In this document: positions 18,902 through 27,336 of the stretch, one piece after another
Numbering within the stretch: position 1 is the stretch's first letter
Layout: every line of letters starts with the position of its first letter
Assembly (NCBI RefSeq): GCF_002906575.1
Contig: NZ_CP026309.1
Coordinates: forward strand, 372,001 to 436,000
Length of the DNA stretch: 64,000 bases
Direction of reading: 5' to 3'
DNA from: Salinigranum rubrum
GTDB lineage: Archaea > Halobacteriota > Halobacteria > Halobacteriales > Haloferacaceae
The notes under the pieces: model-generated
The model's input: the letters and a program-made list of their open reading frames with translations, nothing else
Databases searched by the model: none
Told to the model about the DNA's origin: nothing
Program-made: the position numbers and the translations under genes

Positions 18902-20730
18902 TGGCCGACGACAGCATCGCGGTGGTCGACCTCGACCGCTGCCAGCCCGACCGGTGTAACTACGAGTGCGCGAAGTACTGCCCGCCCAACCGCACGGGGA
19001 AGGACTGCATCGTCACCCGCGGCGACCACTACGAAGAGGACGAACCGTACGAGGGCGACCCCGACCAGATCAGGATTTCCGAGGAGATCTGTCTCGGGGA
19101 GACCTGCGGCATCTGCGTGGAGAAGTGTCCGTTCGACGCCATCGAGATCATCAACCTCCCGACCGAACTGGACGAAGACCCCGTCCACCGCTACGGCGAG
19201 AACGCCTTCGCGCTCTACGGGTTACCGGTCCCCGACGCGGGCACCGTCACGGGCATCCTGGGACCGAACGGCATCGGGAAGTCGACGGCGGTCCACATCC
19301 TCGCGGACGAACTCGTCCCCAATCTGGGTAACTACGGCGACGAACCCGGGTGGGAGCCGGTCCTCGACCGCTACCGCGGCTCGGGATTGCAGAACTACAT
19401 CGAGGCGCTCTTGGACGACGAGGTGACCGTCGCCCGCAAGCCGCAGTACGTCGACCAGATTCCCAAGCAGTTCGACGGCAAGACGAACGAACTCCTCGCC
19501 GCCACGGACGAGCGGGGCGTCCTCGACGAACTCGTCGACCGCCTCGGCATTCGGCCCGTCATCGACCAGCCCATCGACACCCTCTCGGGAGGGGAACTTC
19601 AGCGGGTCGCGCTCGCGGCAACTCTGGCGAGAGACCGCGACTTCTACTTCCTCGACGAGATTACCCCCTACCTCGACATCGGTCAGCGCGTCACCGCCGC
19701 CCGCCTCATCCAGGAACTGGCCGAGACCGAGGACCGGGCCATCCTCGTCGTCGAACACGACCTCGCCATCCTGGATCTCCTGGCGGATTCGCTCCACATC
19801 GGCTACGGCCGACCGGGCGCGTTCGGTGTCATCACCGACCCCAAGAGCGTCCGGAACGGCATCAACGAGTACCTCAAGGGCTACCTGACCAACGAGAACA
19901 TGCGCATTCGGCCCGACGCCATCACGTTCGAGGAACACGCCCCGCGAGAGACGACGAAGAGCGCGCCCCTCGTGGAGTACCCCTCGCTCGAAAAGTCGTA
20001 CGGCGAGGGAGAGTTCTCGCTCGGCGTCGAGGGCGGGACCATCTACCACTCCGAGGTGCTGGGCATCGTCGGCCCGAACGGCATCGGGAAGTCCACCCTG
20101 GCGAAGCTGTTCGCCGGCGAACTCGAACCCGACACGGGCGAACTCGACTTCCGACTCGACATCGCCTACAAGCCCCAGTACATCGAGATCGACCAGCCGA
20201 TGCGCGTCGACGCCTTCTTGTCCTCCATCACGAGCGACTTCGGCTCCTCGCTGTGGAAGACCGAAATCGCCGGACCGCTCCAGCTAGAGCGGATCATGGA
20301 GCAGAACCTCTCGGACCTCTCCGGCGGGGAGCGCCAGCGCGTCGCCATCGCCGCCACCCTCTCTGAGGACGCGGACCTCTACGTGCTGGACGAGCCCTCG
20401 GCGCACCTCGACGTCGAACAACGGGTGAGAGCGACCACCGCGATTCGACGCTACGCGGAGAACCACGACGCGACCGTGATGGTCATCGACCACGACATCT
20501 ACATGATCGACCTGCTGGCGGACCGGCTGATGGTGTTCGACGGCGAACCCGCCGTCGAGGGTCACGCCGAGACGCCCCAGGAGATGCGCGAGGGCATGAA
20601 CGACTTCCTCTCGGACCTCGACATCACCTTCCGCCGCGACGAGCGGACGGGCCGTCCCCGCATCAACAAGCCCGACTCCCAGCTCGACCGGAAACAGAAG
20701 AAGGCGGGCGAGTACTACTACGCGCCCTGA
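18901..20730 (+). CDS. Ribosome recycling ATPase ABCE1/Rli1
   Basis: Protein of 609 residues. The N-terminal iron-sulfur region has two clusters (CQPDRCNYECAKYCPP and ICLGETCGICVEKCPFD). Two ABC domains follow: Walker A GPNGIGKST appears twice, with signatures LSGGELQRVALAATL and LSGGERQRVAIAATL and Walker B FYFLDEITPYL and LYVLDEPSAHLD. It splits terminated or stalled 70S ribosomes after release, with aRF1 or Pelota. All catalytic motifs are intact and the length is standard for archaea. The start ATG 18901 overlaps the EMC6-like stop. Confidence 0.96.
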   Translation: MADDSIAVVDLDRCQPDRCNYECAKYCPPNRTGKDCIVTRGDHYEEDEPYEGDPDQIRISEEICLGETCGICVEKCPFDAIEIINLPTELDEDPVHRYGENAFALYGLPVPDAGTVTGILGPNGIGKSTAVHILADELVPNLGNYGDEPGWEPVLDRYRGSGLQNYIEALLDDEVTVARKPQYVDQIPKQFDGKTNELLAATDERGVLDELVDRLGIRPVIDQPIDTLSGGELQRVALAATLARDRDFYFLDEITPYLDIGQRVTAARLIQELAETEDRAILVVEHDLAILDLLADSLHIGYGRPGAFGVITDPKSVRNGINEYLKGYLTNENMRIRPDAITFEEHAPRETTKSAPLVEYPSLEKSYGEGEFSLGVEGGTIYHSEVLGIVGPNGIGKSTLAKLFAGELEPDTGELDFRLDIAYKPQYIEIDQPMRVDAFLSSITSDFGSSLWKTEIAGPLQLERIMEQNLSDLSGGERQRVAIAATLSEDADLYVLDEPSAHLDVEQRVRATTAIRRYAENHDATVMVIDHDIYMIDLLADRLMVFDGEPAVEGHAETPQEMREGMNDFLSDLDITFRRDERTGRPRINKPDSQLDRKQKKAGEYYYAP

Positions 20731-21102
20731 CCCTCCAACCCTCGGCGTCGCGCCGACGGCGTCACCTGTTCTCCACTCGCGCGATACGACCGACGAGAGA
20801 CGCGTTCGACACGGCGCTCGCTCCCGACCGCGGCGCGACGGAGGCCGACGTCGAGTACGGCTATCGAGCGTCACGTGCTCCCGAAGCGCGCCTCGCCGGC
20901 ACGTACGGCCGCGTGAACGGACGCGTGGCTCGAAGGAGCCTCCCGTTCGTGTGCCCTGCCAGAAAACTCAGGATGGTGGAGGCCGATTCGTTCGTCGACG
21001 GGTCGACGAGCCGTCCGAGTCCGGTCTCTACAGCCAGCCTGCCCCCTCATCTCACGGGTCGTCCGTGTCGCTCGGGCGGTCCGTCGGTCCCGTCGTTTTC
21101 GC
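20731..21102. other. Non-coding gap
   Basis: About 370 bp between the ABCE1 stop and the convergent RtcA stop. I see no credible gene, repeat or RNA. A 14-nt stretch TACGGCTATCGAGC near 20856-20869 also occurs near 18106-18119; two matches of that length are too little to call an element. Confidence 0.5.
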
Positions 21103-22104
21103 TCACTCTCGTTCGACCGTGACGCCCGCGCCGTCCGCCCGCGTCCGCAGGTCGTGGCCGAAGGCGTCGACCAGCGACAGGTTCGTCCGGAGGTGTGACG
21201 TCCAGTGCGGCGCGGTGACGACCCCACCCGCGAGCGCCAGCGGGAGGACGAGTTGGTCGGCGAGGTACCCGTCGACGGCTCCTGGCCCCTGGCGCCACGA
21301 CTCGAACGCGTCGACGGCTTCGTCGGCGACGTGCTCCGCGGGCACTCCCTTCTCGCCGAGCGCGTCGAACCCCGCCCGCGTCTCGCCGGCGACCGAGAGC
21401 AGGAGCGCGAAGCCGGGGCAGTCGGTCTCGGCGTACGTCGCGTGCGTCTCGACCAGGGGGACGGACAGCCGTTCTCGAACTCGGTCGAGCGCGCGCTCGC
21501 AGACCTCGGCGTCGGCGAGGTTGCGCGCGGCGACGGCGTGGGCGCTCGCGACGAGGTCCCCACGGGTGTCACACGAGAGCGGTCGGAGCGACGAGGGGGC
21601 CACGTGGAGGGTCGCCCGTCCACCTCCGGTGGGGTAGAAGCCGCGTCGTTCCAGACGCACCGCCGCCGCGAGGCCGACGCGAGCGAGCAACGGGAGCTTG
21701 ACGCCTCGAAAGAAGTCGAACGTCGGCGCCCACTTCACGTCGGTGCCCCCGCTCGCGGTGAGGGTGATCGGTTCGTCGATTTCCGCGGCGAACGGGAGGA
21801 CGGTGTCGAAGACGAGCGCGACGCTGCCGGCGGTGCCGACGTCGACGGCCACGTCACCTCGCGGTGCGTGCGCCGGGGCGAACGTCAGGCGCTCTGATCC
21901 CGCGTCGGCCCCTTCGACCGTCGCCCCGGTGAGCGCCGCCGCGGCGTCGACGCAGGCGAGGTGCTGTGGTCGGAGACCGGGGTTCGGCCGGTCCGCGCGG
22001 ACGCCGGTCATCTCGAACGGCTGTCCGCCGAGACAGGACAGCGTCAGCGCCGTCCGGACGAGTTGGCCGCCGCCGTCGGAGCCGTCGAGTTCGAGCGGCG
22101 TCAC
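21103..22104 (-). CDS. rtcA: RNA 3'-terminal phosphate cyclase
   Basis: Protein of 333 residues beginning MTPLELDGSDGGGQLVRTAL, the conserved RtcA N-terminus. RADRPNPGLRPQHLACVDAA and the catalytic-histidine region APHWTSHLRTNLSLVDAFG, close to the C-terminus, are intact. The enzyme converts RNA 3'-phosphates to 2',3'-cyclic phosphates with ATP. It sits 10 nt downstream of the universal stress protein gene on the same strand, so co-transcription is likely. Length is standard for archaeal RtcA. Confidence 0.92.
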   Translation of the reverse strand: MTPLELDGSDGGGQLVRTALTLSCLGGQPFEMTGVRADRPNPGLRPQHLACVDAAAALTGATVEGADAGSERLTFAPAHAPRGDVAVDVGTAGSVALVFDTVLPFAAEIDEPITLTASGGTDVKWAPTFDFFRGVKLPLLARVGLAAAVRLERRGFYPTGGGRATLHVAPSSLRPLSCDTRGDLVASAHAVAARNLADAEVCERALDRVRERLSVPLVETHATYAETDCPGFALLLSVAGETRAGFDALGEKGVPAEHVADEAVDAFESWRQGPGAVDGYLADQLVLPLALAGGVVTAPHWTSHLRTNLSLVDAFGHDLRTRADGAGVTVERE

Positions 22105-22114
22105 GGTCCCCCGC

Positions 22115-22561
22115 TCACCGGACGACGGTCACGGGGACGCGCGAGCGTTCGACGAGGCCCTTGGCGACGCTGCCGACGAGCCCCTCGTACTTGCCCGTGA
22201 GGCCGCGATGCCCGACGAAGAGCCCCTCGACGTCCGCGCGCTCGGTCACGTTCGGGATGACCTGTAGCGGCGGCCCGTACAGCAGTTCGGTCTCGACCTC
22301 GACGCCCGCTTCGGTCGCGTACTCTCGCGCAGATTCGAGAGCGCGCTCGGCGTCGACCTCGGCGTCCTCGACCGCCTCCGCCACGAGTCGCCCGGCGGCG
22401 TCGTCGAAGCCGTCCGGTTCGTCGCCGCCGACGTCGACGACGGCCGGTTCCACCGCGGTGACCACGAGGAGGCTCTCTCCGAGGCGTCCGGCGAGGTCGG
22501 TCGCGTGCGCGAGGGCGTTGTCGCTCGCCTCCGATCCGTCGACTGCAACGAGAAACGTCAT
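22115..22561 (-). CDS. Universal stress protein (UspA family)
   Basis: A 148-residue single-domain Usp: TFLVAVDGSEASDNALAHA at the start and the ATP-binding signature in FVGHRGLTGKYEGLVGSVAK, followed by SRVPVTVVR. This belongs to the ATP-binding subgroup. The gene is followed by rtcA after 10 nt. A perfect 20-bp palindrome lies 9 nt upstream of ATG 22561, a likely operator or a hairpin in the leader. Confidence 0.9.
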   Translation of the reverse strand: MTFLVAVDGSEASDNALAHATDLAGRLGESLLVVTAVEPAVVDVGGDEPDGFDDAAGRLVAEAVEDAEVDAERALESAREYATEAGVEVETELLYGPPLQVIPNVTERADVEGLFVGHRGLTGKYEGLVGSVAKGLVERSRVPVTVVR

Positions 22562-22569
22562 GAGAGGAG

Positions 22570-22589
22570 GTAGTCCACCGGTGGACTAC
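22570..22589. promoter_or_regulatory. Perfect 20-bp palindrome upstream of the universal stress gene
   Basis: The arms are GTAGTCCACC and GGTGGACTAC with no spacer. It lies 9-28 nt before ATG 22561, where a bound repressor would block the promoter or transcription start. It could alternatively fold in the RNA between the phosphatase and usp genes. Confidence 0.55.
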
Positions 22590-22643
22590 TACCTGTCGGC
22601 GGTTCTCACCGTCTGAAATCGAGCGGGGCGCTCCCTCGTTCAC

Positions 22644-23072
22644 TCACCCGCTCACCCGCTCACTCGCGACGTACTGCCGCACCCGGTCGGCCAGCGCGGG
22701 GTGGGGTCCCGACACCCCGCGTGTCGTACTGACCCGTTCGAGCGCCGTCGCGCTCTCGACTCCGTCGACCAGCGCGAGCGCCGCCGCGGCGACGGCGACG
22801 CTCCGGGAGGCCCCCGCCGAACAGTGGACGAGCACCCGCTCGCCCTCTGCGAGGAGCGACCGGAGGTCGTCGACCGCCGTCGCGAAGTCCGCGGCGTCGT
22901 GTCGGGGGCCGTCGATCAGCGGGCGGTCGAGCACGGCGTAGCCCGTGGCGGGCCGCGCCGGCGAGTCGTGCGTCAACGAGAGGACGGCGGTGACGCCTTC
23001 GGCCCGAAGCGCGGCGTGGTCACTCGCGTCGTCCGCGTCGCCGACGAGCAGCGAATCAGTGACGTGGTCCAC
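22644..23072 (-). CDS. Dual-specificity protein phosphatase
   Basis: A 142-residue protein with the cysteine-phosphatase P-loop VHCSAGASRSVAVAAAAL (CX5R: C, S, A, G, A, S, R) near residue 84 and an upstream conserved Asp-containing loop VLDRPLIDGPRHDAADF supplying the general acid. It dephosphorylates Tyr or Ser/Thr in proteins. The start MDHVTDSLLVGDADDASDH is typical of DSPs. It is on the same strand as usp and rtcA with an 82-bp gap that includes the palindrome. Confidence 0.85.
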   Translation of the reverse strand: MDHVTDSLLVGDADDASDHAALRAEGVTAVLSLTHDSPARPATGYAVLDRPLIDGPRHDAADFATAVDDLRSLLAEGERVLVHCSAGASRSVAVAAAALALVDGVESATALERVSTTRGVSGPHPALADRVRQYVASERVSG

Positions 23073-23124
23073 CGTGGTCCGTTCCCTTCGTTCCCCTTCC
23101 AGCCGCTGCAGCGACCGCTCGGCG

Positions 23125-23646
23125 TCAGCGGACGAGTCGAGAGCAGGTACCGCAGAGGTTCTCCTCCTTGACGTCGACCTCGCGAACCGTCGGCGAGAAG
23201 GACATGACGCACTTGGAGTTGTCGCAGTGTTCGAGGCCGAGCGTGTGGCCGATCTCGTGGACGACCTCCTTGCGGACGCGGTCGGCGAACACTTCGCTGG
23301 AGGGCTTCGTGGAGATGCCGCCGTCGGAGGTGGTCTGGAGGCGGGCGGTCGAGATGACGGAGCCGTTGCCGTTGAGATACGCGAGTCCGAAGACGTAGTT
23401 TCGGCGTCGGTAGTAGAGGTCCTGAGTCGTGATACCGATGTTCTTCTCGGCGGAGCCGACCCGGGAGGCGAGTTCGATGAACTCCTCGGCCCGGTACTGG
23501 TTTCGACTGCGATCGTACGCGCCGTCGGGGAGCGACTGCTCCTCGTGGACGGTCACGTCGCAGTCGTAGACGGACCGGAGTCCGGCGGAGGCCTCCCGTT
23601 TGACCTGCGCGGGGACGCCCCCGATCGGCACGATGTCGACGAGCAT
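23125..23646 (-). CDS. amzA: Archaemetzincin
   Basis: Protein of 173 residues from ATG 23646 (MLVDIVPIGGVPAQVKREA). The zinc-binding motif HEIGHTLGLEHC (HEXXHXXGXXH) is followed by a second zinc site, CVMSFS ... CGTC near the C-terminus, both hallmarks of archaemetzincins. The physiological substrate is unknown. The start was chosen by family length; the longer in-frame extension is arginine-rich and non-homologous. It is divergent from the UPF0146 gene, with a 39-bp gap holding both promoters. Confidence 0.92.
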   Translation of the reverse strand: MLVDIVPIGGVPAQVKREASAGLRSVYDCDVTVHEEQSLPDGAYDRSRNQYRAEEFIELASRVGSAEKNIGITTQDLYYRRRNYVFGLAYLNGNGSVISTARLQTTSDGGISTKPSSEVFADRVRKEVVHEIGHTLGLEHCDNSKCVMSFSPTVREVDVKEENLCGTCSRLVR

Positions 23647-23685
23647 GGACGCACTTAAGCAGGGGTCGGTCATAAACATCCCGCC

Positions 23686-24123
23686 GTGACTCGTCGGACG
23701 ACCGCCGCTCTCGCCGATTATCTCTCCCGATACGGCCGGGTCGTCGAGGTCGGCATCGGTCGGCGAACCGACGTCGCCGCGACGCTCGTCGACCGAGGGA
23801 CCGAGGTGACCGCGACGGACGTTCATCCCCGACCGGTCCCCGACGGTGTCCGGTTCGTCCGCGACGACATCGTCGTCCGCGCCGAGCGCGACGCGCCACC
23901 GGGACCGCCGTACGCGGTCGACGCCGTCTACGCGCTCAACCTCCCGCCCGAACTCCACCGTCCGACGCGGGACGTCGCCCACGCCGCGGGTGCGGACTTC
24001 CTCTTCACCACGCTCGGCGGCGACCCCCCTACCGTTCCGGTCGAACGGGTGACGCTCGATACGGAGGCCGGAGTGGAGACGCTGTACGTCTCACGACACG
24101 ACGGGTCGAAGACGGTGCGTTAA
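23686..24123 (+). CDS. UPF0146 family protein
   Basis: Protein of 145 residues from GTG 23686, continuing TRRTTAALADYLSRYGRVVE. VVEVGIGRRTDVAATLVDRG and TATDVHPRPVPDGVRFVRDD resemble a degenerate Rossmann-like methyltransferase fold, and this pattern marks the archaeal UPF0146 family. No function is known. GTG is used since no ATG lies at the expected position and the divergent archaemetzincin start is only 39 nt away. Confidence 0.8.
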   Translation: MTRRTTAALADYLSRYGRVVEVGIGRRTDVAATLVDRGTEVTATDVHPRPVPDGVRFVRDDIVVRAERDAPPGPPYAVDAVYALNLPPELHRPTRDVAHAAGADFLFTTLGGDPPTVPVERVTLDTEAGVETLYVSRHDGSKTVR

Positions 24124-24150
24124 TCCGCCCTCCCGTCGAACCGTCGTTCG

Positions 24151-24492
24151 ATGGACGCGCTCGTCCACTTCGCCGTCGGTCTCGCCGGTGGTTTGCTCCT
24201 CTTGCTCCTGGTCGACTGGCCCCAGCGCCGCGAGTTCCTCGTGACGTTCGGCAGCGGCGTCTGGGCGATGGTCCCCGACGGCCACTGGATGTTCCGCGAA
24301 CTCGGCGTCGACGCCGTGGCGAACGTCTGGCGGGCCGCGCACGCGACGCCCCTGGCGAACCTCTTCTGGTTCCACCGCGTCCTCGACCTCGCCGAGACCG
24401 GCCGCCCGAAGGTCGAGATGGGCGTCGCGCTCTTCGGACTGTTCGTCGTCGTCGGCGTCTACTACGCAGTCAACGACTGGGACGCGGACTGA
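24151..24492 (+). CDS. Small membrane protein, unrecognised
   Basis: A 113-residue protein (MDALVHFAVGLAGGLLLLLL) with two or three membrane helices (residues 5-22, 28-45 and 90-108) and a middle loop containing VWRAAHATPLANLFWFHRVL. I do not recognise a family beyond haloarchaeal hypothetical proteins. It follows the UPF0146 gene by 27 nt on the same strand and may form a two-gene unit. The codon bias and hydrophobic periodicity support a real gene. Confidence 0.65.
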   Translation: MDALVHFAVGLAGGLLLLLLVDWPQRREFLVTFGSGVWAMVPDGHWMFRELGVDAVANVWRAAHATPLANLFWFHRVLDLAETGRPKVEMGVALFGLFVVVGVYYAVNDWDAD

Positions 24493-24548
24493 CACCGACT
24501 CTTGGGACGCTCATCGACGACTCGACGCTCACTCGTGTTCGCTCGCGC

Positions 24549-25115
24549 TCATTCGACGAACCGTTCCCGTAGCTCCGGCGTCGGCATCGTGCACTGGTCC
24601 TTCCGGCCGAACCACTCGTAGCGGTGCTCGGCGACGAACGCGTACAACCGGTCTCTGACCCGTCGGGGGAGGAGCCAGCCGACGCTCGCCGCCCGGTAGG
24701 GACCGCCGAGCAGTTCGCAGACCCGGACGGCCGCGGCCGACCGCGTGTACGCCCGGTTGCCTTCGAGCAGGACGACCGTTTCCAACTCCCCGGTCGGGAG
24801 GTCGAGTCGGTCGAGCACGGCCTGCCCGACCGCCGACTGCAACGACGCGAACCTGATCTTCCCTTCGGGGTCGCGCTCGATGACGAACTGGACGGCGCCG
24901 TTACAGAGGTTGCAGACGCCGTCGAAGAGGAGGACCGGTCCCTCGTCGACGACCGCTGCGAGGTCGACGTCGGAGTCGCCCCCCCGGCTGACGTCGGCGC
25001 TTCCCCCGGTACTGGCGTCGCCGACGCTTGCCGTGTTTTCGCCACCGGTGTCGTCGCCGGCATCACTGTCGCTGCCCACCGCCGGGTCGTCGGCGTTCCC
25101 CGTTCGCTCGGTCAT
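24549..25115 (-). CDS. DCC-family thiol-disulfide oxidoreductase-like protein
   Basis: Protein of 188 residues from ATG 25115 (MTERTGNADDPAVGSDSDAG). An acidic low-complexity N-terminus of about 60 residues precedes the DCC domain: VLLFDGVCNLCNGAVQFVIE holds the DGxCxxC motif, and LLPRRVRDRLYAFVAEHRYE ends the domain. It may act in thiol exchange, but the family has no settled function. Start and YqjF stop overlap by the ATGA pattern, so the two are co-translated. A start 42 nt upstream inside the YqjF gene is possible but less likely. Confidence 0.82.
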   Translation of the reverse strand: MTERTGNADDPAVGSDSDAGDDTGGENTASVGDASTGGSADVSRGGDSDVDLAAVVDEGPVLLFDGVCNLCNGAVQFVIERDPEGKIRFASLQSAVGQAVLDRLDLPTGELETVVLLEGNRAYTRSAAAVRVCELLGGPYRAASVGWLLPRRVRDRLYAFVAEHRYEWFGRKDQCTMPTPELRERFVE

Positions 25116-25840
25116 GCCTCCGCCTCCACGCTCGTCCGGTCGTTCCTCCCGTTCCACCGGAGGCTTCGAGAGGCGGTGACGTCGATGCCGGGACTGTAGT
25201 AGTACACCGGCTCCGACGACGGCTCATCGAAGCCGTTGGCCGCGAACAGCGTGTTCGTCTCCTGCGTGGCGCGTGCCGGATGCAGCGTCCACGGTTCGTG
25301 GTCGACGTTGGCGTACCGAACCGCGCCGTCCGACCCCTCGGTGTAGAACCGGTACCGCTCGGTGAGGAAGGCCGCCAACGGGTCCTCGCCCGATTCGAAC
25401 GCCGGTCCGCTCGGTCGGTACGTCGCCGTGTAGTGGGCCGGGCGGTCGCCGGGGTGGAGACGGCGGCTCACGAAGCGGACGCCGCCGTCGCCGTCGCCCG
25501 TCAGCGAGATTCGGGCGTAGTAGTACGGGAGGCGGTGGAAGACGCGCGCGCCGAGGACCGAGAGGACGCCCTGGGCGTCGAGGCTGAAGAAGTAGACGCC
25601 GGGGTCGCCGTCGCAGGTGACGTACGTCCGGAGGTTGAGTTCGGGGAGGTCGAGACCCACGGTCGGGGGAAGGCCGCGCGGACGCACGTCGACGTTGGTG
25701 AAGGGGACGACCGAGAGCCACGCGTCGCCGTCGAACGTGTCGACGGTCAGGGCGTCGGGGAGGTGTGCGTCGACGGTTGCGGGCGGGACGGGGTAGTTGG
25801 CGAAGAGGAGGTGTCGCCAGCCCATCGCGAGTGGAACCAT
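25112..25840 (-). CDS. YqjF family protein (DUF2071)
   Basis: Protein of 242 residues (MVPLAMGWRHLLFANYPVPP). DUF2071 motifs are seen in LTVDTFDGDAWLSVVPFTNV, PELNLRTYVTCDGDPGVYFF and LPYYYARISLTGDGDGG, with the C-terminal EPVYYYSPGIDVTA. This beta-rich acetoacetate-decarboxylase-like family has no proven activity. It is the promoter-proximal gene of a pair with the DCC protein. It is the last chromosomal gene before the left boundary of the integrated element, 125 bp from the attachment repeat. Confidence 0.85.
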   Translation of the reverse strand: MVPLAMGWRHLLFANYPVPPATVDAHLPDALTVDTFDGDAWLSVVPFTNVDVRPRGLPPTVGLDLPELNLRTYVTCDGDPGVYFFSLDAQGVLSVLGARVFHRLPYYYARISLTGDGDGGVRFVSRRLHPGDRPAHYTATYRPSGPAFESGEDPLAAFLTERYRFYTEGSDGAVRYANVDHEPWTLHPARATQETNTLFAANGFDEPSSEPVYYYSPGIDVTASRSLRWNGRNDRTSVEAEA

Positions 25841-25964
25841 GGTCGGAGGTAGGGAGGCCAGCAGGGTTACCCTTGCGACGCGGACGACCCTTCGGCGGGT
25901 TGGCTCTCGTGGAGCGTCTTCGAACGCGGTTCGATCCGCTCGCCGGTTGCGTCGACAGAATCGA

Positions 25965-25987
25965 ATGGACTCGCCGGGATTTGAACC
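25965..25987. repeat. Left attachment repeat (attL core, tRNA 3' fragment)
   Basis: This 23-bp copy of the tRNA-Ala 3' end begins ATGGACTCGCCGGG and ends TTTGAACC. Identity with 43435-43457 stops sharply on both sides (next bases A versus C inward, A versus G outward). It has no tRNA 5' half, so it is an integration scar. Confidence 0.85.
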
Positions 25988-26126
25988 AGAGCCAGACGTG
26001 CTCGCTCGTTCCTCGCTGCGCGCGACTGGCAGGGCTCAAATCTCGGCTCGGACAGACACTCCGTCACGCGGCTCACGTAGAGGCGAGCACACGAGATGCT
26101 CGCCCGTAGTTCGCCGCGAAAAGTAG

Positions 26127-26160
26127 TGGACTCGCCGGGAAGGAAAGAGGCCGGGCTCAA
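26127..26160. repeat. Additional tRNA-derived fragment inside the left end
   Basis: TGGACTCGCCGGGA (26127-26140) repeats the first part of the attachment core. Directly after it, AAGGAAAGAGGCCGGGCTCA (26140-26159) resembles the anticodon-to-T-arm part of the same tRNA in the opposite orientation, with a small gap. It may mark an older integration boundary or a rearranged core. Confidence 0.45.
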
Positions 26161-26208
26161 GCATGCCTCTCACTCCGGAACCCGATGAACATCGAACTGA
26201 AGAGCAGC

Positions 26209-27237
26209 TCATGACCAATCGGGCAACTGATTCTTTCGAACCGCCATCTTTTCGCGCTCTGTGCGGACGTCGTAGTGACGGTAGAGGACTTTCAACGAGA
26301 CGTTACATCGATCCGAGACAATATCGGGTTGCGTCGAATGTCGCAGATGCTCACTGATGGATGCTCGCCTGAACGCGTGAGGCCCCCGTTTCTCAGGACA
26401 TTTCTCGGGATCGGTTGTGCCTTGGCAATCTTCTGGGACTCGTCCCACAGGACATGGTCCGTACTCACATGGACGAGTCATCCGATATGTATTATCGGTG
26501 AGTGTAGTGGGGTGAGGTCGACCGTTCCGCGTGGTGATGAGCGGATCTCGACCGAATCTGTCAGTCACGTCGGGGCGATTCGGACTGTTGACGTAGTCTT
26601 GGATGATCTGAAAATATTGGGGTTTTAGGTTAACCCAGCGTTCGCCATGCTTCCCATTTTTCAGATACGTGTCTGATTCGGGTCGGTGTTTGAGGACTAA
26701 GGCATGGTCGTCCGGTCGGAGGTCGTCGACGTCAAGCGAGTGAAGCGACCCCCGGCGCATTCCTGTTCTCCACAATATGACCGCCATTGCATGATGACGT
26801 GAGGCGTATCGGTATCGATTGTGGTACTCGAGTATCTTCCGAACCCGGGAAGAATCGATAACAACATTACTTACCTCCGCACCATCGGGGAGTTCAGGCG
26901 CTTGGAGCTTCTCGGCGAGACCTCGTGAAACCGCTTCGAGAGTCACCCAGTATCGGAGAGCCTGCCGCGGCGTTGAGAGCTGTTTTTGGAGGGTGATGGG
27001 CTTCACTTCGCCATGTCGCCACTCAACAAAGTCAGAGAGATGCCGACCATTCAGAGAATTCAGATCGGTGATCTCTGCCTGCTCAAACCAATCGGTGAAG
27101 TGACCAAGTCGCGTCACTGCATTGTCGTAGGTCGAATCTCTCCATCCGGGCTTCATGTGTCTGAGGAACCTGGAAATTGCCTCATCAAGTTCCAAGGGGA
27201 CTAGGTCGTCGCTCTTATCTCGTTGATTGTGGGGCAT
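26209..27237 (-). CDS. Tyrosine recombinase (element integrase)
   Basis: Protein of 342 residues from ATG 27237 (MPHNQRDKSDDLVPLELDEA). An N-terminal SAM-like core-binding domain (about residues 20-105) precedes the catalytic domain: the first Arg in LWRTGMRRGSLHSLDVDDLR, HxxR in GPHAFRRASISEHLRH, and the Tyr nucleophile in SLKVLYRHYDVRTERE. A cysteine-bearing insertion (CEYGPCPVGRVPEDCQG) before HxxR recurs in haloarchaeal integrases. It catalyses integration and excision at the tRNA-Ala site. It reads toward the left repeat, about 50 bp from the extra core fragment. The upstream GTG start is not favoured because the family begins near MPHN. Confidence 0.9.
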   Translation of the reverse strand: MPHNQRDKSDDLVPLELDEAISRFLRHMKPGWRDSTYDNAVTRLGHFTDWFEQAEITDLNSLNGRHLSDFVEWRHGEVKPITLQKQLSTPRQALRYWVTLEAVSRGLAEKLQAPELPDGAEVSNVVIDSSRVRKILEYHNRYRYASRHHAMAVILWRTGMRRGSLHSLDVDDLRPDDHALVLKHRPESDTYLKNGKHGERWVNLKPQYFQIIQDYVNSPNRPDVTDRFGRDPLITTRNGRPHPTTLTDNTYRMTRPCEYGPCPVGRVPEDCQGTTDPEKCPEKRGPHAFRRASISEHLRHSTQPDIVSDRCNVSLKVLYRHYDVRTEREKMAVRKNQLPDWS

Positions 27238-27336
27238 GTATCGTACTTGGTGGATTTGGATAACGTGAGCCCCAAACGAAAGCATAAACAGGTGAATCCT
27301 GTAGTAACTAACGCGGGGTACTCACTCCGCCATTCA

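Noticed and set aside
18106-20869. Fourteen-base match TACGGCTATCGAGC near 18106-18119 and 20856-20869
   Set aside because: Only two copies, flanks differ, and short GC-rich matches are expected in a 64-kb haloarchaeal sequence.
20731-21102. Hidden gene between ABCE1 and RtcA
   Set aside because: Available frames have arginine/serine-rich composition, no start signal, and none resembles a haloarchaeal protein.
25988-26126. Possible second tRNA in the left end (segment resembling a T-arm)
   Set aside because: No acceptor or anticodon arm can be formed; only fragments of tRNA-like sequence are present.
26163-26357. Plus-strand frame of 64 residues opposite the integrase end
   Set aside because: It is antisense to the integrase C-terminus, has no promoter and resembles no protein.
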